NCBI GenBank assembly: GCA_964020055.1 | Contig: OZ026533.1 | Location: 1 to 64,000 of the forward strand | Direction: 5' to 3' | DNA from: G964020055 sp964020055 | Lineage (GTDB): Bacteria; Pseudomonadota; Alphaproteobacteria; WRAU01; Hepatincolaceae | Length of the DNA stretch: 64,000 nucleotides | In this document: positions 17,388 to 26,478 of the stretch, in pieces | Layout of the letters: every line of letters begins with the position of its first letter | Numbering within the stretch: the stretch's first letter is position 1 | Notes under the pieces: generated by a model | Told to the model about the DNA's origin: nothing | Database searches by the model: none | Seen by the model: only the letters and a program-made list of their open reading frames with translations | Position numbers and translations under genes: made by a program

Positions 17388-17478
17388 TATTATACCTTTA
17401 TTTATTTATTTTACCTACCTCCAAGGGTGTAAGTAAATGCTTGAAAATTTTACAGTTAATTTTCTAATTTGTCTATAT

Positions 17479-18417
17479 TTATTTTAAAAACAATTCAGAA
17501 ATTGATTTTTCGTAATGAATATTTTGTATAGCTTTAGTTAGTAATGGAGCAATAGATTTGTATTCTATTTTATCTGATTTAGGTTGATGTGGTAATAAAA
17601 TTGTATCTGTACATATACATTTTGTTAAAGAACTTTTTTCTATTCTATCAATTGCTGATCCTGAAAAAACACCATGTGTTGCATACGATAAAACTTCTTT
17701 TGCACCTCTTTCCATAAGAGCATTTGCTGCATTACATAGCGTTCCTGCACTATCTACCATATCGTCTATCAAAATACAATGTTTGTCTTTTATTTCACCA
17801 ATAATGTTCATAACTTCAGAAATACCAGGTTTTGGACGTCTTTTATCAATTATAGATATTTCACAGTTTAATATGTTTGCAATTCCTCTAGCTCTTACAA
17901 CACCACCTACATCTGGAGAAACTATAACTACATTTTCCATGTTCTTGTATCTTGTTTTAATATCGTCAATAAAGATGAATTTTGCAGATAAATTATCTAC
18001 AGGAATATCAAAAAACCCTTGAATTTGCATTGCATGAAGATCTACACTTAAAATTCTATCTGCACCTGCTACTGTTAATAAATTTGCAACTAATTTGGCA
18101 GATATAGGAGTTCTTGGGCTATTTTTTCTATCTTGTCTAGCATAACCAAAATAAGGTATCACAGCAGTGATTCTTTTAGCTGATCCTCTTTTTAATGCAT
18201 CTATTGCTATTAAAAGTTCTACTAAATTATTATTAACAGGGTTTGAAGTAGATTGAATTATAAATATATCTTCTCCTCTAACTGATTCTTGGATATCGAT
18301 ATTAATTTCACCATCTAAAAAAGTACTAATATTAGCTTTTATCAAAGGAATTTTAGTAATATCAGCTACCTGTTGTGCTAAAATCGGATTACTATTACCT
18401 GAAATTATTTTTATCAT
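17479..18417 (-). CDS. prs: Ribose-phosphate pyrophosphokinase
   Basis: A 312-residue PRPP synthase with the expected motifs: GEINIDIQESVRGEDIFIIQS, PYFGYARQDRK (ATP loop), SVDLHAMQIQGFF, VVSPDVGGVVRARG, and the PRPP-binding loop CILIDDMVDSAGTLCNAA. It converts ribose 5-phosphate and ATP to PRPP for nucleotide, His and NAD synthesis. It follows pgeF two bases after that gene's stop, so both are probably co-transcribed. Confidence 0.97.
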   Translation of the reverse strand: MIKIISGNSNPILAQQVADITKIPLIKANISTFLDGEINIDIQESVRGEDIFIIQSTSNPVNNNLVELLIAIDALKRGSAKRITAVIPYFGYARQDRKNSPRTPISAKLVANLLTVAGADRILSVDLHAMQIQGFFDIPVDNLSAKFIFIDDIKTRYKNMENVVIVSPDVGGVVRARGIANILNCEISIIDKRRPKPGISEVMNIIGEIKDKHCILIDDMVDSAGTLCNAANALMERGAKEVLSYATHGVFSGSAIDRIEKSSLTKCICTDTILLPHQPKSDKIEYKSIAPLLTKAIQNIHYEKSISELFLK

Positions 18418-18419
18418 TA

Positions 18420-19187
18420 TTATCTTTCACTTTCATTGATTTGTATACATGACATTTGAAGGCCATAATATGGTTGCTTTAAATGTTGTGATTTTCTATA
18501 ACTAAAAAATAAATGTTCATTGCTATATGTATCATATGGTAAAACATCTATATTTTTTTCTAGTAGATCACAACATAATAATTGGTGTTTTGCTAATAAA
18601 GGCATATTAAATAAATATTTATTTTTATCTTTTGAAAGAGTATCTTTAATAAAATAATCGTAGTACATATGATTATCTTTCAAAAAAATATTACGAAAAT
18701 TATCATCCACTTGATAAGAATTTTGGTGGATACAGGGGCCAATGGCAACTTTTATATATTTAGGATCTTTTAATTTTAAAATAGTTTTTTCTATAATTTT
18801 AGTTAATAAAGCTTTCCAACCTACATGTACTGCTGCAATTAATTGTTCTTTTATATTAACAAAAAGTAAGGGCATGCAATCTGCTGTTACAATTGATAAG
18901 ATTTGATTTTCAGTTGATGTTATTAAACCATCGCCTTCGATAGATTTAATATCTTCAGAAGTACTATTACTTACATTTACAAGTTTATTAGAATGTATTT
19001 GTTTCAATTTGTATATGTTTGATATTTTACAGTTGAATTCAAGTTTAATTTGTTCATACGTATTTTTTAAATTATAAGTATTGTCTGATAATTCATGTGT
19101 AGAAATTTCATTAGTATATTTATTTTCTTTTCCAAAAAAACAATGAGAAATAAAGTTAACCTTATTAAGTAAAGGGGATTTAAACAT
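18420..19187 (-). CDS. pgeF: Multicopper-polyphenol-oxidase-fold purine nucleoside phosphorylase/peptidoglycan editing factor
   Basis: A 255-residue YfiH/LACC1-fold protein. The metal-ligand motifs are visible: LKQIHSNKLV (first His), TADCMPLL (Cys) and AAVHVGWKALL (second His), plus GPCIHQNSYQVDD. Family members are purine nucleoside phosphorylases with adenosine deaminase side activity; E. coli YfiH has been called a peptidoglycan editing factor. The lgt-midA-pgeF order is common in Alphaproteobacteria. A 131-base gap with hairpins separates it from midA. Confidence 0.93.
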   Translation of the reverse strand: MFKSPLLNKVNFISHCFFGKENKYTNEISTHELSDNTYNLKNTYEQIKLEFNCKISNIYKLKQIHSNKLVNVSNSTSEDIKSIEGDGLITSTENQILSIVTADCMPLLFVNIKEQLIAAVHVGWKALLTKIIEKTILKLKDPKYIKVAIGPCIHQNSYQVDDNFRNIFLKDNHMYYDYFIKDTLSKDKNKYLFNMPLLAKHQLLCCDLLEKNIDVLPYDTYSNEHLFFSYRKSQHLKQPYYGLQMSCIQINESER

Positions 19188-19272
19188 TAATGTTGAGGTA
19201 AATAATTATAAATAAAATATAACTGGATAATACAAAATCCAGATTTCTAAGATATAATAACATTATAATTGC

Positions 19273-19310
19273 GTTTATGCAACGATAAACACCTGTAAAC
19301 AGGGTTTTTA
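19273..19310 (-). terminator. Overlapping hairpins downstream of midA
   Basis: Two potential stems share the sequence ATAAAC: GTTTAT(gcaacg)ATAAAC at 19273-19290, and AAAC-a-CCTG(taaa)CAGG-GTTT just after it (19287-19308). They cannot form together completely. Immediately downstream of midA on the minus strand, they are placed like a terminator or attenuator before pgeF, but the T-tract is poor. Confidence 0.3.
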
Positions 19311-19318
19311 GAATATTG

Positions 19319-20395
19319 TTATTTTTTTGTAAAAATAGGTAATTCTATGTTCAATGAAGAGCAGGCCATTATTTTGAATATATTTCCCATTATATTTGGA
19401 TTAATTAGTTTATCCGTACCTGTTGATATTAAAAACTTATCTTGATCATTATTGCAATTATTTACTAATATTTCTGTTCTTTCTAAAATACCACAACTGA
19501 TCAAAAAATCTCGTTGAGTTAACAGGTTGTAAGTTTGAAGATTTTTATTTCTTACTTGTTTTTCAAAATCAAGGAAATTTATATCATATGTAATATCACA
19601 TAAGGGAGAGTACTTTAATATTCCGTCTAAATCCAGAATTTGGTGATTATAGAAACCTCTAATAGTATTTTTATTTTTTCGATCGATGTAACCATAATCT
19701 ATAGTTAATATACAACCTGTATTTATTTTTATAATATCTAACAGTTGATCAAATAAATCTAAACTTTTTGGAGAATATTCGTATATATCTACTGTATTTA
19801 TTGCTTTAAAATTTTTTGTAGCCATATAATAAGGAACTAAAATATCGCAAGAATTTGAATTTTCTACTGTAATACAAAGTTCTTGTACTTGTTTATTTAT
19901 TTTTTTATATTGTTTTACAGGAAGAGCATCAAAAAATTCGTTAGAAATAATGAAGCATGGTCCAACACCTGAATATTCATTTAACTTATTTAACCATTTT
20001 ATATTGGTTTCATATTTAGTTGTTAATCGTTTTTGTATTTTTAATAAATTAAGATTTACTTCTAGAATATTTATATTTAAGCATTTATGGAAGCTATTTA
20101 TATGTTTAGTAGAACGTAAAATGTCATCTAAGAGTGTTCCTTTTCCTCCACCCAGTTCAATTAAATTAAAAGTAGTAGGAGAACCAATTAGTTTCCAAAT
20201 ATAAGCAATATAAGAACCAATAATTTCACCAAAAACTTGTGAAATCTCTGGGCTAGTTATGAAATCTCCTTGCTGACCAATAGGATTTTGTACTTTATAA
20301 TAACCAAAATTATTATCCAGTAAAGCTAAATTCATAAATTCGTCGAATGGTAATGAACCTAAAATTTTAACTTTGTTTATAAGCAGATTTTGCAT
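19319..20395 (-). CDS. midA: MidA/NDUFAF7-family SAM-dependent methyltransferase
   Basis: A 358-residue protein with the DUF185/MidA pattern: FMNLALLDNNFGYYK, GDFITSPEISQVFGE, the SAM-binding LIELGGGKGTLLDDIL (about 90-105), SNEFFDALPV and ILTIDYGY. The mitochondrial relative NDUFAF7 methylates an arginine of complex I subunit NDUFS2 during assembly; the bacterial target is presumably similar. Its start lies inside the end of lgt (29-base overlap), so translation is coupled. Confidence 0.92.
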   Translation of the reverse strand: MQNLLINKVKILGSLPFDEFMNLALLDNNFGYYKVQNPIGQQGDFITSPEISQVFGEIIGSYIAYIWKLIGSPTTFNLIELGGGKGTLLDDILRSTKHINSFHKCLNINILEVNLNLLKIQKRLTTKYETNIKWLNKLNEYSGVGPCFIISNEFFDALPVKQYKKINKQVQELCITVENSNSCDILVPYYMATKNFKAINTVDIYEYSPKSLDLFDQLLDIIKINTGCILTIDYGYIDRKNKNTIRGFYNHQILDLDGILKYSPLCDITYDINFLDFEKQVRNKNLQTYNLLTQRDFLISCGILERTEILVNNCNNDQDKFLISTGTDKLINPNIMGNIFKIMACSSLNIELPIFTKK

Positions 20396-21179
20396 TTTTA
20401 GATCTTATTATTAAAAATATACCAAAAATGGCCATTGGAATACTAAGCATTTGCCCTGATGTGATTATACCAAAAATATAATAATCAGGTATTCTAATAA
20501 ATTCAACTAATATTCTAAATATTGCGTAAAAAAGTAACATGTAACCACTTAATTTTCCTGTATACAAATATGCTTTTTTTCTCCATAAAACAAGCAAAAT
20601 AATGAAAAGAACTATTCCTTCTAAAAAAGCTTCATATAGTTGTGAGGGATGGCGTGCTAAGGTTTCATTTGGAAAAATTACTCCCCACGGTAGCTTAGTA
20701 TAAGAACCATATAGTTCGGCATTGACAAAATTAGCTATTCTTCCTAAAAACAATCCTATTGGTGCAGCTGGAGCTAAGATATCTGTTATTTGTAAATAAT
20801 TTTTTTTATATTTTTTTGATAATAAATAACACGCAAAGATAACTCCTAACAATCCACCATGAAATGACATTCCTCCATGCCATACATAAAATATTTCTGC
20901 AGGGTTTGCTGCATATTCTTTTAAATTATAAAATATTACATAACCAAATCTACCACCTAAAATTATACCTAAAAGACAGTAGAACATTAGATCATCAAAA
21001 AATTGTTTTTTTATTTTATTAGAAGAAGTATCAAAAAAGTTTATATTTTTGATTAATAATTTAATGTAAATTAAACCAACTACACAGCCCATAATGTATG
21101 CCATTGCGTACCATCTTATTACTAGGGGCCCAATATGAATAATTTCAGGATTTATAATAGGGAACATTATAGCTAACAT
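20367..21179 (-). CDS. lgt: Prolipoprotein diacylglyceryl transferase
   Basis: A 270-residue polytopic inner-membrane enzyme with the Lgt signature GRIANFVNAELYG (about 145-157), HGGMSFHGGLLG, and RHPSQLYEA. It transfers diacylglycerol from phosphatidylglycerol to the lipobox Cys, the first lipoprotein-maturation step, consistent with the several lipoproteins in this window. About seven hydrophobic segments are visible. Divergent from hugZ. Confidence 0.97.
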   Translation of the reverse strand: MLAIMFPIINPEIIHIGPLVIRWYAMAYIMGCVVGLIYIKLLIKNINFFDTSSNKIKKQFFDDLMFYCLLGIILGGRFGYVIFYNLKEYAANPAEIFYVWHGGMSFHGGLLGVIFACYLLSKKYKKNYLQITDILAPAAPIGLFLGRIANFVNAELYGSYTKLPWGVIFPNETLARHPSQLYEAFLEGIVLFIILLVLWRKKAYLYTGKLSGYMLLFYAIFRILVEFIRIPDYYIFGIITSGQMLSIPMAIFGIFLIIRSKNAKSAYKQS

Positions 21180-21256
21180 ATTTCACTCTTGATAAAAAAT
21201 TACAATACAAGATATTCTAATCTAATTTAAAATGATAGCAATAGTATATTTAATGT

Positions 21257-21285
21257 TTGATAATTAACATAAATCAGATTAAAAT
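21257..21285 (+). promoter_or_regulatory. Sigma70-type promoter of hugZ
   Basis: TTGATA (21257-21262), a 17-base spacer and TAAAAT (21280-21285), ending 37 bases before the ATG of hugZ. No convincing Fur or Irr operator was recognised. Confidence 0.6.
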
Positions 21286-21322
21286 AGTCTGAGATTGTAA
21301 ATAGATATAAAGGAGTAATGAA

Positions 21323-22102
21323 ATGAGCTTTAAAAATGCCATTCGACATATGAATGATGATCATGCCGATGTTTTAATATCATATGTTAAATATTATAAA
21401 AATAAATACAATGTAGAAAAAGTTATTTTAAAAGAAATACTAGAAGATAGGATAATAGTAGTAGTAGATGATACAGAAGAAATAGAAATATTAACCAAAG
21501 AAAAAATAACTTCCAATAATGTTGCAAAAGTATTCATAGAAATGGCTCAAGAAAGTAAATCAAACCTGCAACTAAATGAAGACAAAGATCTTATAATTAA
21601 AGAAAAAATTATTGCTTTGATGAATAGTTTAAAAACAGTGTCTTTAGCTACTGTAGGTGTAAACAATATACCAACTATAAGTTATGCGCCTTATATAAAT
21701 TACGCTAATAATCATTATATTTATATAAGCCAAATTGCAGATCATTATAAAAATCTTGAAGTAAATAAAAATTTAGAGATAATGTTTATTGAAGATGAAC
21801 TAGCAGCAAAAATCATGATAGCTAGAAAAAGAGTTACCTTTCAATGTGACGCAGAGATTTTGAATAGAGATATAAAAGAGTTTGATCAAATTTTAAATTT
21901 GATGGCTCAAAAGGTAGATAAAAATATAGAATTTACAAAACAGCTTGGTGATTTTAGACTGGTTAAATTAAAGTTTAATCAAGGTAAGTATATTCATGGA
22001 ATAGGAAAAGCATATAATATAGATATTATTAATAATAATCTTGATTATCCATCATTTAAAGTTAAACGTATTACTAAAGATGCTCACATTTATATGAAAT
22101 AA
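21323..22102 (+). CDS. hugZ: HugZ-family heme oxygenase (DUF2470 plus FMN-binding split barrel)
   Basis: A 259-residue protein. The N-terminal AIRHMNDDHADVLISY (about 6-21) is the DUF2470-type start seen in Helicobacter HugZ. A pyridoxamine-phosphate-oxidase-like split barrel follows: VSLATVGVNNIPTISYAPY, YIYISQIADHYKNL, MFIEDELAAKIMIARKR and FNQGKYIHGIGKAYNI. The domain order matches epsilonproteobacterial HugZ, which opens heme to biliverdin to release iron. The C-terminal tail holds His255, placed like the heme-ligand His near the end of H. pylori HugZ (inference). A strong AAAGGAG ribosome site is present. Single gene with its own promoter and terminator; no heme receptor is in this window. 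Confidence 0.85.
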   Translation: MSFKNAIRHMNDDHADVLISYVKYYKNKYNVEKVILKEILEDRIIVVVDDTEEIEILTKEKITSNNVAKVFIEMAQESKSNLQLNEDKDLIIKEKIIALMNSLKTVSLATVGVNNIPTISYAPYINYANNHYIYISQIADHYKNLEVNKNLEIMFIEDELAAKIMIARKRVTFQCDAEILNRDIKEFDQILNLMAQKVDKNIEFTKQLGDFRLVKLKFNQGKYIHGIGKAYNIDIINNNLDYPSFKVKRITKDAHIYMK

Positions 22103-22112
22103 CTATATTAAT

Positions 22113-22144
22113 AAAAATATCTTCTTATTTAAGAAGATATTTTT
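22113..22144. terminator. Bidirectional terminator between hugZ and pgsA
   Basis: A 14-bp perfect stem, AAAAATATCTTCTT (22113-22126) with its complement at 22131-22144, loop ATTT, followed by more T on the plus strand. It overlaps the 3' end of pgsA and serves the two convergent genes. Confidence 0.85.
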
Positions 22145-22689
22145 TTACGTATAGTCATATAGTAATCTACACTTGTTATAATAGTTATTATTAAAGATAG
22201 GTATAATAACACTATACCTATGCTGTCTATTATTTGAAAAGGCAAATTAACACCGCTACCCATTATTAAAAATCCTAAAGCAAGCATTTGTACACATGTT
22301 TTATATTTAGCTAATTTAGATACTTTTATATTGATTGATAAACTTGCTACATTTTCTCTAATTCCAGATATTATTAGTTCTCTCAGCAATATAAAAACAA
22401 TAGGTATAAATATAAAATCAACCATATATCTTTTTGAAACCAATAAAACTATACATAAAACCAAAATTAGGGCTTTATCAGCTACTGGATCAAAAATTCG
22501 TCCAAATGTAGTAATAATTGAGTGTTTTCTTGCTAAATAACCATCTAAAAAATCAGTTATGCTAGCATATGTAAATAATAATAAAAATATTAAACGGGCC
22601 TTATCAGATTGATAGTAAGGGATCAATAAGAAAGCTGGTAATATGATAATTCGTGACATCGTTAAAATGTTAGGAATTTTTTTAATCAT
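22129..22689 (-). CDS. pgsA: CDP-diacylglycerol-glycerol-3-phosphate 3-phosphatidyltransferase
   Basis: A 186-residue membrane enzyme with the CDP-alcohol phosphatidyltransferase motif D-G-x2-A-R-x8-G-x3-D-x3-D: DFLDGYLARKHSIITTFG then RIFDPVADK. It starts with NIPNILTMSRI, typical of PgsA. It makes phosphatidylglycerophosphate, supplying the PG substrate used by Lgt. It lies downstream of uvrC in the same direction with a 108-base gap. Confidence 0.95.
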   Translation of the reverse strand: MIKKIPNILTMSRIIILPAFLLIPYYQSDKARLIFLLLFTYASITDFLDGYLARKHSIITTFGRIFDPVADKALILVLCIVLLVSKRYMVDFIFIPIVFILLRELIISGIRENVASLSINIKVSKLAKYKTCVQMLALGFLIMGSGVNLPFQIIDSIGIVLLYLSLIITIITSVDYYMTIRKKISS

Positions 22690-22797
22690 GATATCTCATT
22701 GTATAGAATAAAGTGTATGTATATGATCTAAAAATTATATATCATAATGTATTACATTTCAATATAATACACTAGGCTACTGTTGTATTATCATAAT

Positions 22798-24675
22798 TTA
22801 TTTAAAATAATCATGAATAGTTTGGGCAATGGTTTTACTTATACCAGAAACTTGTATTAGTTCTTTGACAGAGGCTTCTTTTATTTTATCTATACTTATG
22901 AAATAATTTAATAAATCTCTTTTTCTTTTAGCACCAATACCAGGGATACTATCTAAAGAAGATTTTGTTATTGTTTTTAATTTTTTCTTTCTTACAGTTT
23001 TTATGGCAAAATTATGTACTTCATTTCTTAAATGTTGTATGAAATGCAAATTTGGATCGAATTTATTTGGTTTTATTATTTTTCCATTACCTAAAAGTAG
23101 TGTTTCTTCACCAGCATTACGATTTTCTCCTTTAGAGACAGCCATTACAAAGACTTTTTCTTCTAATGAATGTTTTTTCAAAATTTCTAAAGTTGAGCTT
23201 AATTGACCTTTACCTCCGTCTATGATCATTAAAGATGGAGTTTTGTTTTCTGTATTTTTAAGGTTATTTATTCGTCTAGTTAAAATATGTTTTAATATAC
23301 CATAGTCATCATTACCTTTTATCAAATCATCTTTAAGATCAAAGATTCTGTAATCTTTTTTATTAAATCCAGATACATCAGCGCATATCATAGCTCCTAA
23401 AGAAAAAGTTCCATACAAGTGGGAATTGTCGTACACTTCAATTCTAGTTATAGGTTGTGATATACCTAAAAATAATTGCAAGTTATCTATATTATCTTGC
23501 CATTTAACAGTTTCTTTAATATGTTGTTCTAAAGTAAGTTCAGCATTTTCATGTAAATTACTTAAAATATTCAAGTAAAGAGAATTTTTTATGTAGTTTT
23601 TTGGAATGATTTTTATGTAGTTTTTTACAGAAATATTCAATTTTTTACTATCTTTTATTAAAGAATTTTGAATAATTTTTAAGTCAGAAAATTCTTCTTT
23701 AGAGAAATCACAATCTAAATATATATTAGTAGGAAGCTGTTTATTATTATAAAATTGTATCAAAAAGAGTTCAATAACATCATATAAATTTTCATCTAAA
23801 TTGATTTCTGGAAAAAAATCTAAACTTCCATGATTACGACCATATTTAAAAAAGAATATTTTGATAATATATTCGTTATTTTTATTCAAAATAGTTATAA
23901 AATCTGCACTTTCGTTATTGTCTAATATAACATGTTGCTTTGAAGTTATAACATTTAATGCCTTGATTTTATCACGTAATATAAGTGCTTGTTCGTAATT
24001 AAAATTACTTGATGCAACAGACATTTTATTAATCAAATGGTTTTTCAATTTACTTACATTACCATTCAAAAAGTCTATAGTTTCTGCTATATTATCGTTA
24101 TAATCTTTAGTAGTGATTTTATTCACACAAGGAGCAGAGCATTTTTTTATTTGATATAATATACAAGGAGAAGTTCTGTTTTTAAAGTATGTATCATTAC
24201 AAGTTCTTATTTTGAAGGTATCTTGAATAGTTTTTATATTTTCTTCTACATTACTTGCTGAAGCATAAGGACCAAAAAGTTCTTTATTTGCTGTTAAATG
24301 TCTATCTCTATATTTATATACTCTAGGAAACTTACTTGATAAATCTATTTTTATAAAAGGAAATAATTTATCATCTTTCAAAAGAATATTATATTTAGGC
24401 TGTTCTTTTTTTATATTGTCTGCTTCTAATAATAAAGCTTCTTCTTCTGTGTTTGTGATTGTAAATTGTATTTCTGAAATATTATTAACCATATGCATAG
24501 TTTTAGTATTATCTTGACAGTTTGCATAAGAGGTTATTCTATTTTTTAAATTTTTTGCTTTTCCAATATAAATAATTTTTCCTTCATTATTTATCATTTT
24601 GTAAATTCCTGGCTTAGAAGGAAACTCTGATGATAAAGAAAGAATTAAAGATTTTCCTGTTAGCTTTTTTTTCAT
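22798..24675 (-). CDS. uvrC: UvrABC excinuclease subunit C
   Basis: A 625-residue nuclease. N-terminal GIY-YIG domain (KPGIYKMINNEGKIIYIGKA, about 18-37) makes the 3' incision; a UVR/UvrB-binding helix follows (about 205-240, VASSNFNYEQALILRDKIKAL). The C-terminal RNase H-like endonuclease has IEVYDNSHLYG and LMIDGGKGQLSS, and a terminal HhH2 pair (LDSIPGIGAKRKRDLLNYF, ASVKELIQVSGIS). All domains are present, so nucleotide excision is likely functional. UvrA and UvrB are outside the window. Confidence 0.97.
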   Translation of the reverse strand: MKKKLTGKSLILSLSSEFPSKPGIYKMINNEGKIIYIGKAKNLKNRITSYANCQDNTKTMHMVNNISEIQFTITNTEEEALLLEADNIKKEQPKYNILLKDDKLFPFIKIDLSSKFPRVYKYRDRHLTANKELFGPYASASNVEENIKTIQDTFKIRTCNDTYFKNRTSPCILYQIKKCSAPCVNKITTKDYNDNIAETIDFLNGNVSKLKNHLINKMSVASSNFNYEQALILRDKIKALNVITSKQHVILDNNESADFITILNKNNEYIIKIFFFKYGRNHGSLDFFPEINLDENLYDVIELFLIQFYNNKQLPTNIYLDCDFSKEEFSDLKIIQNSLIKDSKKLNISVKNYIKIIPKNYIKNSLYLNILSNLHENAELTLEQHIKETVKWQDNIDNLQLFLGISQPITRIEVYDNSHLYGTFSLGAMICADVSGFNKKDYRIFDLKDDLIKGNDDYGILKHILTRRINNLKNTENKTPSLMIIDGGKGQLSSTLEILKKHSLEEKVFVMAVSKGENRNAGEETLLLGNGKIIKPNKFDPNLHFIQHLRNEVHNFAIKTVRKKKLKTITKSSLDSIPGIGAKRKRDLLNYFISIDKIKEASVKELIQVSGISKTIAQTIHDYFK

Positions 24676-24856
24676 ATTATGTGTTTAATAAGTATTAGTA
24701 TGTATACAATGTTGATAGATTATTTAAAAGTTATCAAATATTATATTATTATTTGCACTAATATAATATATATAAGCATAAAGCCTTTATAACAAGGGTT
24801 TGTTTTATAATTTGGTATATAAAATATAATTTATATTTTATTTTGTATGTTAATAA

Positions 24857-25336
24857 CTATGTGGAAAACTTAGAATTGTTCAATATTTTTTTCATGTATG
24901 ATATAACTTCAGCATACATATTATACTTGAAACTAACAATATTAGAAAGTATATAATCTTCATTTTCCCATTTCCATTCTAAAAATTCAGGTGCATGATG
25001 GTAATTCAAATCTATATCCGCATCGTTACCTAAAAATTTGACTATATACCATACCTGCTCTTGCCCATTGTACTTTCCGTTGAATAAATTTTTTTTATCA
25101 GCATCAGGAAGATCATATTTTAATTTTTGGGTTTTTCCTATTATTTTGACATTATCTGTACCAATTTCTTCTTTTAACTCTCTAAACAGCGCTATATCTG
25201 GATCCTCATAGTCATCAATTCCACCTTGTGGCATTTGCCAAGAATTTTTTGGAGTGATTCTTTTAGCAACAAAAATTTTATTTTCATTGTTTAAAATCAA
25301 GGCACCAACACCTTGTCTATATTTTTTATTAATCAT
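24857..25336 (-). CDS. rppH: RNA pyrophosphohydrolase (Nudix)
   Basis: A 159-residue protein with YRQGVGALILN at the start, the MPQGGIDDYEDPDIALFREL box continuing to KEEIG, a complete Nudix motif (G-x5-E-x7-REUxEExGU). RppH removes pyrophosphate from triphosphorylated 5' ends to start mRNA decay; homologues in this family are also named IalA (invasion-associated). It begins 8 bases before the end of the S41 protease gene, so the two are coupled. Confidence 0.95.
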   Translation of the reverse strand: MINKKYRQGVGALILNNENKIFVAKRITPKNSWQMPQGGIDDYEDPDIALFRELKEEIGTDNVKIIGKTQKLKYDLPDADKKNLFNGKYNGQEQVWYIVKFLGNDADIDLNYHHAPEFLEWKWENEDYILSNIVSFKYNMYAEVISYMKKILNNSKFST

Positions 25337-26351
25337 GATTTATATTTTGCCTTTCATAATATTTTTCAATAATTTTATAAGCAAAATGAAGTTGTCTATC
25401 TTTTAATTTTGCACTTGCAGTACTAGAATTTCCTATTTTTATATCAGGAACAATACCAATATTATTTATAGAAGAGCCATCAACAAATGTAAATTCCCCA
25501 GTTGTTAGTTTCATAAGATCGTTAGAGCTACCTAATGGTAAAATAGTTTGTATAGAAGATTTACCATAGCTTTGTTCACCAACAATCAAAGCTCTTTGTG
25601 ATTTTTTTAAAGAACCAGCAACTAATTCTGTAGTAGAAGCAGAATTTCTGTTAATAAGAATTACCAAAGGTCCTCTGTGAATATAATAATTTTCTTTCGC
25701 ATATGTATCGTAATATATTTGTGGATTTTTATCTTTTATATTTATAATTTGTCCAGAAGACACAAATAATTTTACTAAATCTAATCCTTCTTGCACAATT
25801 CCGCCTGGATTATCTCTTAGATCTAAAATAGTAGGATAATTACTTGGATATTGTCTTAAAATGTTTTTAATGTAATTGGTTGCACCTTGAATAAATATAG
25901 GGCATTTTATATATAAAATATTTTTGGTATTTTTATAATAAATATTAAAAATAGAACTATCTTTTAATAAACCCAAAGAAAGCTGTTTTTTTGGATTAAG
26001 ATTTTTTTCATTTTGGTTTGGATATGCAGAAGGTTCTAAAGAAGATATTTCTTTTGTATTATTTGAATCTTCTATATCAGTATTATCACGAAATAAAATT
26101 TTACTGTGTTTATCTAAATTTTTAACCAATGTTTCAATTGTATTATCAATTAATTCATCTGTATTTACTGTTTCATGATAATATGTTTGAATATTACTTA
26201 TTGCAGTGTAAAGTTTTTCTAAAGATTGGGGATTTATAATATCTTGTTTGGTATTATGCTTTAAAGTGTGCAATTTTACAAATAATACACATGTTGTAGC
26301 CAATGAAGCTATAGCAAAAAACATACAAAAATAGTTCACTCTTCTGTGCAT
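25329..26351 (-). CDS. Carboxy-terminal processing protease-like S41 peptidase lacking a PDZ domain
   Basis: The ATG at 26351, preceded by GGGA, gives a 340-residue protein; a TTG at 26372 would add seven. An N-terminal membrane anchor or signal (CMFFAIASLATTCVLFVKL) precedes a helical S41 N-domain (DELIDNTIETLVKNLDKHS). The catalytic domain shows TILDLRDNPGGIVQEGLDL, NRNSASTTEL and GEQSYGKSSIQ: the Ser of SAST (239) and Lys264, 25 residues later, are the Ser-Lys dyad. Where CtpA proteins carry a PDZ domain there is only a 40-residue polar linker, so it is clearly shorter than typical CtpA (about 440). The gene lies after envC in an alphaproteobacterial order. Confidence 0.85.
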   Translation of the reverse strand: MHRRVNYFCMFFAIASLATTCVLFVKLHTLKHNTKQDIINPQSLEKLYTAISNIQTYYHETVNTDELIDNTIETLVKNLDKHSKILFRDNTDIEDSNNTKEISSLEPSAYPNQNEKNLNPKKQLSLGLLKDSSIFNIYYKNTKNILYIKCPIFIQGATNYIKNILRQYPSNYPTILDLRDNPGGIVQEGLDLVKLFVSSGQIINIKDKNPQIYYDTYAKENYYIHRGPLVILINRNSASTTELVAGSLKKSQRALIVGEQSYGKSSIQTILPLGSSNDLMKLTTGEFTFVDGSSINNIGIVPDIKIGNSSTASAKLKDRQLHFAYKIIEKYYERQNINHD

Positions 26352-26478
26352 GATATTCCCAATAGCTCTCAAAATTATTATTGATTTTTATTTTAAAAGT
26401 TAAAAAAAAGTTAATTTACATAATAATTATACACTGGAAATTTCGGATATCAAATTTATATATAAAGAGACCTGAATA

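Noticed and set aside
24820..24840. AT palindrome near the end of rppH as a terminator
   Set aside because: TAAAATATAA with its complement is purely AT and without loop or T-tract, expected by chance in this composition.
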